Assembly: GCF_900188325.1 (NCBI RefSeq)
Contig: NZ_FZPD01000004.1
Span: 502,501 to 566,500, forward strand
Source: Ekhidna lutea
GTDB taxonomy: Bacteria; Bacteroidota; Bacteroidia; Cytophagales; Cyclobacteriaceae
Reading direction: 5' to 3'
Length of the DNA: 64,000 nt
Below, in pieces: positions 1 through 6,188 of the stretch. The notes beneath the pieces were generated by a model that saw only the letters and a program-made list of their open reading frames with translations, did not search any database and had not been told where the DNA came from. Every line of letters begins with the position of its first letter. Position 1 is the first letter of the stretch. Both the position numbers and the translations under genes were made by a program.

Positions 1-27
1 TAAAACCATGATTGAACGAAAGTAGAT

Positions 28-711
28 TTAGCCAACCTCAATCAGGTTGTTTTTCAACGCATACAATACCAAACCAGCTACATTTCTGGAATGTGTTTTT
101 TGTAAAAGGTTGTTACGATGACCATCTACTGTCTTCATACTTATAAAGAGTTTTTCCGCAATCTCACCTGTTGTCATTTGCTGACATACCAACTGAAGCA
201 CCTCCACTTCTCTTTTTGTTAAAGGAATCTCACCCCCCTTATGAAAGGAAGGCTTTTTCCCTCGATGATTCATACGCTTCTGAATGGCTAGCAAGGCTCT
301 TTGATTTATATAAGAACCTTTTGAATAAACGGACAAAATGGCCTCACGCACCTCATCCGGATCAGAATCCTTGACTAAGTAGCCATGCGCTCCTCTTTCA
401 ATAAGTTCCGCTATGAATCCATCATCATTATGCACTGAAAGGATCAATATTTTGATGTCCGGATAGATCTCTAGTACAGCATCAGTAACGGCTATTCCAT
501 CAAAGTCTTCCCCATCTTTTTGAGGTAACGATAAGTCAAGCAATAAAACATCCGGTTTTGGCGAACTCTTATCTAGTTTATCCATCACGGAAAAACCATC
601 CTCAGATTCCATGACCACTTCAAAATCTTCCCATGAAGAAAGTAAAGATTTAAGTCCTTCCCTGAAAAGATGCTGATCTTCAACCAGCCCAATATGTATT
701 TTTTTTTGCAT
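28..711 (-). CDS. LuxR/NarL-family response regulator
   Basis: This is a cytoplasmic two-component response regulator of 227 residues. Residues 1-125 form a receiver domain with the acidic pair E11/D12, the phospho-acceptor D59 in an LLLDLSLP strand and the conserved K114. Residues about 163-225 form a LuxR-type helix-turn-helix (LTKREVEVL, then GEIAEKLFIS and KTVDGHR). Its start codon overlaps the stop of the histidine kinase at 711 by one base, so the two are almost certainly co-transcribed and cognate. The target genes are not visible from sequence. The neighbouring small-gene cassette at 2749-3956 is only a positional guess. Confidence 0.95.
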   Translation of the reverse strand: MQKKIHIGLVEDQHLFREGLKSLLSSWEDFEVVMESEDGFSVMDKLDKSSPKPDVLLLDLSLPQKDGEDFDGIAVTDAVLEIYPDIKILILSVHNDDGFIAELIERGAHGYLVKDSDPDEVREAILSVYSKGSYINQRALLAIQKRMNHRGKKPSFHKGGEIPLTKREVEVLQLVCQQMTTGEIAEKLFISMKTVDGHRNNLLQKTHSRNVAGLVLYALKNNLIEVG

Positions 712-1505
712 TAGTTTTCTTCTTCAAGTGGAATAGAAATAAACGCATTAAATCCCTTTCCTTTAGGAAAAGTTAATGTTCCTCCAACAGCATTTATACG
801 AGCCTCTACACTTTTCAAACCCAGCCCGGGAGTTATGTCATTATTCAGTCCTACCCCATTATCTGTATATGATAATGTGATCTGATTCCGATCCGACTGC
901 TTCAAATGTATATCGGCATTTTTTGCATTTGCATGTTTAATTGTATTATGAAGCAATTCCATACACACCCGATAAAGACCAACTTCTATATCCGCTGGCA
1001 TTCTTGTAATTTCTTCTGAAATGTTTAGCCTTACTTCTACTTGTCCTGCATCGCTGGTTCGACTTGCCAACTCTTCAAGTGCCTTTGAAAGACCAAAGGA
1101 TTCCAGTTGCGGAGGCATTAACCGATGGCTTATTTCTCTCACGGAGGTCAGTGCCGACTCTGTGATGGATCGAATATTTTTAATCGATGACATCAATTCC
1201 TGTATTCCTTTGTCATCTGTTTTTTCTAACCGAACCAAATTCATCCTGGCAATAGCGAGCGTTCCCCCAAGCTCATCATGCAGGTTTCTGGCAATGCGCC
1301 TGCGTTCAGTTTCCTGTACATCAATGCTTGACTTCAGCAACTCTTTCTGGTGTTGATTTTTCAACTCCTCCTGTTGAAGTCGTTGACGGATAAGATTTCT
1401 TTGAAAATGTTGATTTAATAAGAAAACACTGATAGTAATGATGAAAACCACTAAAACCAGTGGCCATAGAATATTTAAGAAGTCAATTTCCTGGGTCGTT
1501 TCCAT
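711..1505 (-). CDS. sensor histidine kinase (HisKA_3 type)
   Basis: The protein has one membrane helix (about residues 11-30), then a coiled-coil linker, a HisKA_3 dimerisation box (ERRRIARNLHDELGG, phospho-His H76) and an HATPase_c domain with DNGVG and GLGLKSVEARI motifs. It has no obvious periplasmic sensor domain. I chose the ATG at 1505 because it places the membrane helix at the N-terminus; a start at 1562 would add 19 residues lying inside the upstream gene. With the 1505 start it overlaps the upstream membrane protein by about 31 bp and abuts the LuxR regulator. The multi-pass protein encoded just upstream may supply the sensing function (inference). Confidence 0.92.
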   Translation of the reverse strand: METTQEIDFLNILWPLVLVVFIITISVFLLNQHFQRNLIRQRLQQEELKNQHQKELLKSSIDVQETERRRIARNLHDELGGTLAIARMNLVRLEKTDDKGIQELMSSIKNIRSITESALTSVREISHRLMPPQLESFGLSKALEELASRTSDAGQVEVRLNISEEITRMPADIEVGLYRVCMELLHNTIKHANAKNADIHLKQSDRNQITLSYTDNGVGLNNDITPGLGLKSVEARINAVGGTLTFPKGKGFNAFISIPLEEEN

Positions 1506-2137
1506 AGGCCGATAAAGAAGCAGATATACATAACGGTTGAAAATAAAGTGTGAAAAGCCCAAGTATATTGATTAATCGTTGCAGAGAAATTCTTTGTAAG
1601 AAAATCTCCAAAATAAAAAATCAAAAGACTAGACGTATAGTAGATAAACAGTCCGGAATTAATCCAGTTTAAACTCGAAATCAATTCCAAGCGCTGCTTT
1701 CTTACAATATCATTCAACAGCAAAATATAAGTAGATAAAGATAGGATGATTACCAAAACTGCTTGTACGACCAAAGCATGTGAATTGAAAGAATAGACTG
1801 TTTGAATAAACACAGAGTTTATAATAGAATAAATCGTAAAAGAGACTCCAATGCTGATAAATACCTTACGACTTATAAATCCTCGTAGAATGGCCTTATA
1901 GAAAAGTAAAAGAATTAAAAATCCCGCCAATACATATAAATGTAGTAGCGGGAAATTATTGATCTTAGCATACCAAAGTAGCGTCGAACTCAATTCGATA
2001 GCTCCTGATAATAGAATAAACCAAGCAATTATTCTTAGCTCTTTACTTAACCTTTTATATACCCATCCTGCATATATCGCACATCCAAGCACTGGGATCG
2101 AGGCAAATTCAAGAATAAGATTAACCACTTTCTCCAT
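1475..2137 (-). CDS. multi-pass membrane protein of unknown function
   Basis: This 220-residue protein is almost entirely hydrophobic, with about six to seven predicted transmembrane segments and short polar loops. I recognise no domain. It lies 8 bp downstream of a lipoprotein gene and overlaps the histidine kinase gene that follows. The topology and position suggest a membrane sensor or accessory partner for the kinase/regulator pair. That role is inferred from context only. Confidence 0.85.
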   Translation of the reverse strand: MEKVVNLILEFASIPVLGCAIYAGWVYKRLSKELRIIAWFILLSGAIELSSTLLWYAKINNFPLLHLYVLAGFLILLLFYKAILRGFISRKVFISIGVSFTIYSIINSVFIQTVYSFNSHALVVQAVLVIILSLSTYILLLNDIVRKQRLELISSLNWINSGLFIYYTSSLLIFYFGDFLTKNFSATINQYTWAFHTLFSTVMYICFFIGLWKRPRKLTS

Positions 2138-2145
2138 CCTCAGTC

Positions 2146-2649
2146 CTATTCTTCAGGGCAAGTAGTTGGACAAGGCTTAGTGAAATCCATCATATACTGG
2201 CCGTCACTTTCTGAAACTTCCCCATTACTATTTGGAATGCCTTCATACGGTCCGTCCAGGATAACATCTTTCCCTGCAATACCAGCACTAAGCTTGGCAC
2301 CTTTCACCGGGGTTAAGTACATCTTAAATTGGTTCGTTGCGCTATCTAATCCAAGATAGATTCTGACGTGCTTGTATTTAGTCTTTGCATCATCACTAAT
2401 CGGTAGACCTATTGCTTCGATTAAGTCAACAGAACGAACGGTAAAAGCCTTGATTGGATCTGTTTTAAGGTATTTTCTAGTTATACTATCATAATAATTG
2501 ATATTGTTTTCAGCGACCTGATAGGAGACTGCATACATCGAAGGTTGTGTGTCCTGAATTTCGTAACTACTTTCTTCAGGCTGATCAGAGGTTTGCTGCT
2601 GGCATGAAAACATTAGTACCGCAAGCATTGTAATTGAGAAATTTTTCAT
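2146..2649 (-). CDS. predicted lipoprotein
   Basis: The product is a 167-residue protein starting at the ATG at 2649. It has a lipoprotein signal peptide with lipobox MFSC (lipidated Cys about residue 16) followed by a Gln/Ser-rich tether. A start further upstream at 2703 would spoil the signal peptide, so I reject it. The mature part ends in a Cys-containing tail (CPTTCPEE) that could form a disulfide. No family is recognised. It is the first gene of the run that ends with the LuxR regulator, so it may be an envelope input for that signalling operon (inference). Confidence 0.85.
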   Translation of the reverse strand: MKNFSITMLAVLMFSCQQQTSDQPEESSYEIQDTQPSMYAVSYQVAENNINYYDSITRKYLKTDPIKAFTVRSVDLIEAIGLPISDDAKTKYKHVRIYLGLDSATNQFKMYLTPVKGAKLSAGIAGKDVILDGPYEGIPNSNGEVSESDGQYMMDFTKPCPTTCPEE

Positions 2650-2748
2650 AATAGTTAGGTTTTTAAACAAGTCTAATACGATCCGACCATATATCATATA
2701 CACTTACTTGTGAAATAGATATTTGTATCCGGGAAAAAAATTAAAAAC

Positions 2749-2776
2749 GGGTATTTCTACCTGTTTTCGAAAACAG
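2749..2776 (+). promoter_or_regulatory. candidate operator: TACCTGTTTT motif in a 16-bp palindrome
   Basis: CTGTTTTCGAAAACAG at 2761-2776 is a perfect palindrome. It begins exactly 54 bp before the TTTTACATC that opens the leader of the small gene at 2895. A very similar palindrome (CTGTTTTACCAAACAG, 3832-3847) also starts 54 bp before a leader-like CTTTACATC. GGGTATTTCTACCTG at 2749-2763 is repeated in inverted orientation at 3315-3329. This is probably a transcription factor site; the factor is unknown. Confidence 0.45.
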
Positions 2777-2814
2777 AAAATAATCCTCTGGTAGCATTGG
2801 AATGAAATAAACAA

Positions 2815-2875
2815 TTTTACATCATCGATTCAGGTTTTAATCGATGGCGGTATCCGAAAAGCCTCATGAGTAGGA
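2815..2875 (+). ncRNA. candidate structured 5' leader, copy 1
   Basis: The leader opens with TTTTACATC. A hairpin follows with arms CATCGATT (2823-2830) and AATCGATG (2839-2846) and an 8-nt loop. Then comes GGCGG plus a conserved 22-nt block at 2854-2875 (CCGAAAAGCCTCA, then GAGTAGGA). The same block, with 21 of 22 bases identical, occurs at 3446-3467 before an unrelated gene. GGC at 2846-2848 could pair with GCC at 2861-2863. It lies 19 nt before the start codon at 2895, as a cis-acting leader would. I do not recognise a known riboswitch class. Confidence 0.45.
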
Positions 2876-2894
2876 AACAGAAAACGATAAGGTT

Positions 2895-3170
2895 ATGTCA
2901 GAAATTAAGGTTGAATTTGCTGTATACGGCGCTTTAAAGCATGGTATATCTAATAGCGGAAAAGCAATGGATGTAAAAACTACGCTCCAGAATCTGATAA
3001 TTCAGAATAAAGGAGTCGTCACCATTACAAACACTTACATGGGTGGCGATCCATGTCTTGGAAATACCAAGCAGTTTGGAGCGCAAATACAAAGGGACGG
3101 AGCAACTTACTATTTCGCTTGTCTTGAAGGGCAAACGATCGACTTTGAGCATGGGGGAAACCTGATTTAG
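2895..3170 (+). CDS. small protein of unknown function (91 aa)
   Basis: This is a 91-residue soluble protein without a signal peptide or membrane segment. It contains a Gly/Thr-rich middle (NTYMGGDPCLGNTKQFGA) and two Cys residues, and looks like a small beta-rich domain. No function is recognised. It has its own conserved leader (2815-2875) and its own terminator (3253-3283), so it is a monocistronic unit. Its product is unrelated in sequence to that of the next small gene at 3491, although their leaders match. The start is the first ATG after the leader. Confidence 0.75.
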   Translation: MSEIKVEFAVYGALKHGISNSGKAMDVKTTLQNLIIQNKGVVTITNTYMGGDPCLGNTKQFGAQIQRDGATYYFACLEGQTIDFEHGGNLI

Positions 3171-3221
3171 GCAATTCTTTTTATACTCTTTCATAATGGT
3201 TTAATTATGGTAATCTCGACT

Positions 3222-3237
3222 CTTCGGATATCCGAAG
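3222..3237. repeat. 16-bp perfect palindrome
   Basis: CTTCGGATATCCGAAG is self-complementary and lies between the stop at 3170 and the terminator that begins at 3253. The 320-bp gap 3171-3490 holds this palindrome, the terminator, an inverted operator-like motif at 3311-3329 and leader copy 2. The function of the palindrome is unknown. Confidence 0.5.
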
Positions 3238-3252
3238 TGATGCTGGTTGGGA

Positions 3253-3284
3253 AAAGCTCTCCATTCTTGGGGGGCTTTCTTTTT
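3253..3284 (+). terminator. Rho-independent terminator after the 91-aa gene
   Basis: AAAGCTCTCCA (3253-3263) pairs with TGGGGGGCTTT (3268-3278) over 11 bp when two G-U pairs are counted. The loop is TTCT and a C-interrupted T run follows. It lies 82 bp after the stop codon at 3170. Confidence 0.8.
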
Positions 3285-3310
3285 TATACCCCATTGATTT
3301 CTAAATCTTA

Positions 3311-3467
3311 AAATCAGGTAGAAATACCCATTCTTTTCAAACCAATACTTTACCTCTTTTTTACTTATAACGCTTTTATAAATTTTACATCACTGATATC
3401 AGAGTGGTGTTGCCGGTGATCACCTAAATAACACGGGGGCGGATTCCGAAAAGCCTCAAGAGTAGGA
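3311..3467 (+). ncRNA. upstream region and candidate structured leader, copy 2
   Basis: The operator-like word appears inverted at 3311-3320 (TACCTGATTT on the minus strand). TTTTACATC follows at 3383-3391. A paired region comes next (ATCAC near 3389 can pair with GTGAT near 3417, and GGTGATCACC near 3415 is palindromic). Then come GGCGG and the conserved block at 3446-3467. The block ends 23 nt before the start codon at 3491. The sequence between TTTTACATC and the block differs from copy 1 but keeps hairpin potential, which suggests a structured RNA rather than simple sequence identity. Confidence 0.45.
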
Positions 3468-3490
3468 GAAAAAAATTAAATACTATTAAA

Positions 3491-3799
3491 ATGAGCACTT
3501 TAGCAAATACAAAATGGTCAGCTACCGTTCAGGAAGGCGGAACTCAGACCTGGGAATTTAAATCAGACGGAACACTGACTATTCTTTTCCCAAATAATCA
3601 AAGTGATACGGCGTACTATGCAGAACTTTCCGATGGCACATTTGTCTTCCAGATGCCCAAATCCAGCGCGAATCCAAATATTAATAATGTCTATTTTGGA
3701 AGACATAGAAATGGACAAGGAATTGGAGATTGGGTGCACTATGAAGGAAATGGTAATGAGTCTGTATTACTTCCTTTTAGCATGACCAAGTCCAGTTAA
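3491..3799 (+). CDS. small protein of unknown function (102 aa)
   Basis: This is a 102-residue soluble protein without a signal peptide. The pattern NTKWSATVQEGGTQTWEF, with later W and Y strands, resembles a small beta-sandwich or lipocalin-like fold, but I recognise no family. It is preceded by leader copy 2 and followed, after a gene-less third leader remnant, by the terminator at 3921-3956. It shares only its leader with the 91-aa gene upstream. A shared regulator or ligand therefore probably controls both (inference). Confidence 0.75.
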   Translation: MSTLANTKWSATVQEGGTQTWEFKSDGTLTILFPNNQSDTAYYAELSDGTFVFQMPKSSANPNINNVYFGRHRNGQGIGDWVHYEGNGNESVLLPFSMTKSS

Positions 3800-3828
3800 G
3801 ATTGGAAAAGAATTTTTAACAGTAATTA

Positions 3829-3930
3829 TACCTGTTTTACCAAACAGGTATTTCACCTCTTAAAACTGACAGCTTTAGTTGTCACCTTTACATCTGACCA
3901 ATAGCTGGTGAACTATTTCGAAAAAGGCTC
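3829..3930 (+). promoter_or_regulatory. third, gene-less leader/operator remnant
   Basis: TACCTGTTTT occurs on both strands (3829-3838 plus; TACCTGTTTG on the minus strand at 3841-3850) around the palindrome CTGTTTTACCAAACAG (3832-3847). CTTTACATC begins 54 bp after the palindrome start (3886), the same distance as in copy 1. A degenerate form of the leader block (TTTCGAAAAAGGCTC, 3916-3930) then runs directly into a terminator. No reading frame follows before the crotonase gene. It may be a decayed copy or a short regulatory RNA. Confidence 0.35.
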
Positions 3931-3956
3931 TTCATTTTATGGAGGGCTTTTTTTAT
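3921..3956 (+). terminator. Rho-independent terminator
   Basis: AAAAAGGCTCTTCA (3921-3934) and TGGAGGGCTTTTTT (3940-3953) pair over 14 bp with G-U pairs included. The loop is TTTTA and a T run ends the structure. It ends transcription of the small-gene cassette before the crotonase gene. Confidence 0.8.
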
Positions 3957-3969
3957 AATCTCGGATACC

Positions 3970-3977
3970 TATTTTTG
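3970..3977 (+). promoter_or_regulatory. -7 promoter box (TATTTTTG), possibly leaderless transcript
   Basis: TATTTTTG matches the Bacteroidota -7 consensus TAnnTTTG and ends four bases before the ATG at 3982. Transcription from it would start at or next to the start codon. A -33 TTG is not evident. Confidence 0.4.
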
Positions 3978-3981
3978 CTCC

Positions 3982-4737
3982 ATGAGCAACTACGTGAAAC
4001 TTGATATAAACAACGGAATCGGTACCGTTGAATTCTTTACCGAACAGAGCAACTCTCTACCGGGAGACATCCTGAAAAAGCTGGCGGACACTATCACCGA
4101 AGCTGGGAATGATCCTGAAATCAAAGTGATCATCCTGAAAAGCGGTGGCAACCGTACCTTCTGCGCTGGGGCCAGCTTTGATGAACTAATGGCTGTTGAC
4201 AGTCCGGAAAATGGGAAGAAGTTTTTCATGGGCTTTGCCAATGTGATTAACGCAATGCGTAAATGCCCAAAATTTATCATTGGGCGTCTTCAAGGAAAAG
4301 CCGTTGGAGGAGGAATTGGTCTGGCTGCATCTGTAGATTACTGCTTTGCATCCAAGCATTCAGCAATCAAGTTGAGCGAGCTTGCGCTCGGAATCGGGCC
4401 ATTTGTTGTAGGGCCTGCGATTGAACGAAAAGTAGGACTTTCGGCCATGTCCCAAATGGCCATGAATCCGGATGAGTTTTATGATCCAAAATGGGCACAT
4501 CAAAAAGGGCTTTTTGGTAAACTATATGATGACGCTGCAGCCCTGGATAAAGCTGTGAATCAGCTGGCAGAAAAGCTGGCTGCATACAATCCGGAAGCCA
4601 TGGCTGAACTAAAGAAGGTCTTCTGGGAAGGAACTGAGCACTGGGATGAACTTTTAGCTCAACGAGCTGAAATGAGTGGGAAGCTGGTGCTTTCAGAGTT
4701 CACCCGAAATTTCATTCAGAAGTTTAAAGACAAATAA
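3982..4737 (+). CDS. enoyl-CoA hydratase/isomerase family protein (crotonase)
   Basis: This is a 251-residue crotonase-fold acyl-CoA enzyme. The oxyanion-hole segments are visible (CAGASFDEL and GKAVGGGIGLA). Of the two catalytic glutamates of classical enoyl-CoA hydratase, the second is present (E133 in LSELALG). The first is replaced by Gly (G113 in VGGGIG), with the usual 20-residue spacing kept. This pattern fits single-acid members such as isomerases better than a canonical hydratase, so the reaction is uncertain. It stands alone after a terminator and close to its own promoter box, and converges on the hydrolase gene at 4842. Confidence 0.9.
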   Translation: MSNYVKLDINNGIGTVEFFTEQSNSLPGDILKKLADTITEAGNDPEIKVIILKSGGNRTFCAGASFDELMAVDSPENGKKFFMGFANVINAMRKCPKFIIGRLQGKAVGGGIGLAASVDYCFASKHSAIKLSELALGIGPFVVGPAIERKVGLSAMSQMAMNPDEFYDPKWAHQKGLFGKLYDDAAALDKAVNQLAEKLAAYNPEAMAELKKVFWEGTEHWDELLAQRAEMSGKLVLSEFTRNFIQKFKDK

Positions 4738-4756
4738 TGCTCCAAATTCGCCTTTT

Positions 4757-4831
4757 AACCCTGAATCCCTAAAGGGGCATGCGAAAATCAATTTACACCC
4801 TTTAGGGCTGGGGTTGAATAAATTGATTTTC
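4757..4831. repeat. interleaved inverted repeats between convergent genes
   Basis: Two perfect inverted repeats cross each other. CCCTAAAGGG (4767-4776) pairs with CCCTTTAGGG (4798-4807), with AACCC (4757-4761) able to extend to GGGGTT (4810-4815). GAAAATCAATTT (4783-4794) pairs with AAATTGATTTTC (4820-4831). The order A-B-A'-B' means both stems together would form a pseudoknot, or the two are alternatives. Its position between the convergent crotonase and hydrolase genes suggests a two-way terminator or a dispersed repeat. Confidence 0.6.
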
Positions 4832-4841
4832 AATTTAAATA

Positions 4842-5528
4842 TCAACTCACTGACTGTATAAAAAACCTGACTTTCTCGGCAAGAGCGGTCAGGTTTGTTT
4901 GTTCAATAGGGTGCTTACTCTCTGGGATAATATGTAATCGGCTATTCATGAGTAACGCATTTACCTCTTCGCTCTCTTCCTTAGATACCATTTGATCCTG
5001 ATCCGAAAGACACAACTGAACAGGGATATTGATTTGACTCATTCGCTTTTTTGTAATCGGTGCTTCATCACCAAGGGTTTTCATAAAAGCAGCGGTGCGA
5101 TTCAATACATTCTCCCAGTGAACTCCATGCTTCTTCTCCAATGCCCGCGCGAATGCAGGCACCTTCTCTTTGATTTTCTCAGGGTTTAGCTGCTTAACCT
5201 CTTGCTCGGCAATTTCCGGGCTCCATTTCATTTTAGTCCCCAAGGTGGTGATGGATTGAATGTTTTGATTTCCTGATGCGGCTGAAAGCAGCGTGATGAA
5301 TCCACCCATGCTGTACCCGAAAATGTGTGCATTTCCCACAGTATCGATGCAATCATCCAATTGGCTTACAAAATCATCGATAGCGAATGCTTTCTCATTT
5401 GACGAACTGGCACCATGCCCCTCTAACTCCAGCAGATGCACATTAAAATCCTTCTCTAGCATTTCTTTCAAAGGCGACATCTGGTCTGAGTTGCCTAAAG
5501 CACCATGGATTAAAATCAGATTATTCAT
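4842..5528 (-). CDS. alpha/beta-fold hydrolase
   Basis: This is a 228-residue soluble alpha/beta hydrolase. It has the HGALG oxyanion segment near the N-terminus, the nucleophile elbow GYSMGG (Ser about residue 93), a probable acid Asp in LSDQDQM and a catalytic His in the final SKHP motif. There is no signal peptide, so it is cytoplasmic. The substrate cannot be told from sequence. It lies 6 bp downstream of a secreted hypothetical gene on the same strand and may share its transcript. Confidence 0.9.
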   Translation of the reverse strand: MNNLILIHGALGNSDQMSPLKEMLEKDFNVHLLELEGHGASSSNEKAFAIDDFVSQLDDCIDTVGNAHIFGYSMGGFITLLSAASGNQNIQSITTLGTKMKWSPEIAEQEVKQLNPEKIKEKVPAFARALEKKHGVHWENVLNRTAAFMKTLGDEAPITKKRMSQINIPVQLCLSDQDQMVSKEESEEVNALLMNSRLHIIPESKHPIEQTNLTALAEKVRFFIQSVS

Positions 5529-5534
5529 AGGAAT

Positions 5535-6005
5535 TTAATAGTCACCCACCCGATCCATCGATTTACACTTTTTTATGGCAAAGTAAATCGCCTGCCCCAA
5601 AGCTATGAGTTGTTCCCTATCATCGGAAAGCATAATAATGAAATTACGCCTTCCGGAATCAGTCTCAGATACATACTTAATCTTCCATTCTTCTGATATT
5701 GTATTCAGGATCAAACCCCACTCACCATTGGGCTGCTCGAGAACCTTCATTTTAGTTTCGTCAATATCTACAAACCAGAAAGCAAACAAATCCCATTTCG
5801 TGCTATCTCCCTGAGGAGCTTGTTCAATCTCAAGGTTACAATTATCATAGTTCAGGCGGTAGGCTTTATAAGCATAATCACTGTTGGTTAGGGTTTGAAT
5901 TTCCTGAGTTACAAAATCAATGGTGTCCATCAATTGTTTCTCCGTCTTTTGTCCCAAGGCTCCATAAAAAGCCAATAACAAGGCGAAAGTCACGATCCAT
6001 TTCAT
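5535..6005 (-). CDS. secreted hypothetical protein (156 aa)
   Basis: The protein has an N-terminal signal peptide (MKWIVTFALLLAFYGALG, cleavage near GQ). A mature domain of about 137 residues follows, containing two Cys residues (NCNLEI and KKCKSM) that could form a disulfide. No family is recognised. It is upstream of, and separated by 6 bp from, the alpha/beta hydrolase gene. Its start is the only ATG that gives a clean signal peptide. Confidence 0.8.
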   Translation of the reverse strand: MKWIVTFALLLAFYGALGQKTEKQLMDTIDFVTQEIQTLTNSDYAYKAYRLNYDNCNLEIEQAPQGDSTKWDLFAFWFVDIDETKMKVLEQPNGEWGLILNTISEEWKIKYVSETDSGRRNFIIMLSDDREQLIALGQAIYFAIKKCKSMDRVGDY

Positions 6006-6188
6006 AGTACTTTAAAGTTAAAGCGTAATTCCTATGAATATGGGAATACCAATCTTTTGAGTAAACATCAAAATTTAATTTTTTTAAGGTTTACTTGGTT
6101 TTAGGCCTCAATTGCATGGGAATTGATCATATAATCGGTTTCACCACAACCCTCTCCTTTACTAACTTAGCGCCCCCAACGATAAACT

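Noticed and set aside
2815-3467. Similarity of the leader block (GAAAAGCCTC) to the c-di-GMP-I (GEMM) riboswitch core
   Set aside because: GEMM needs a GGGCAAACC-type element and a tetraloop receptor arrangement, and I see neither. The resemblance is limited to a few bases.
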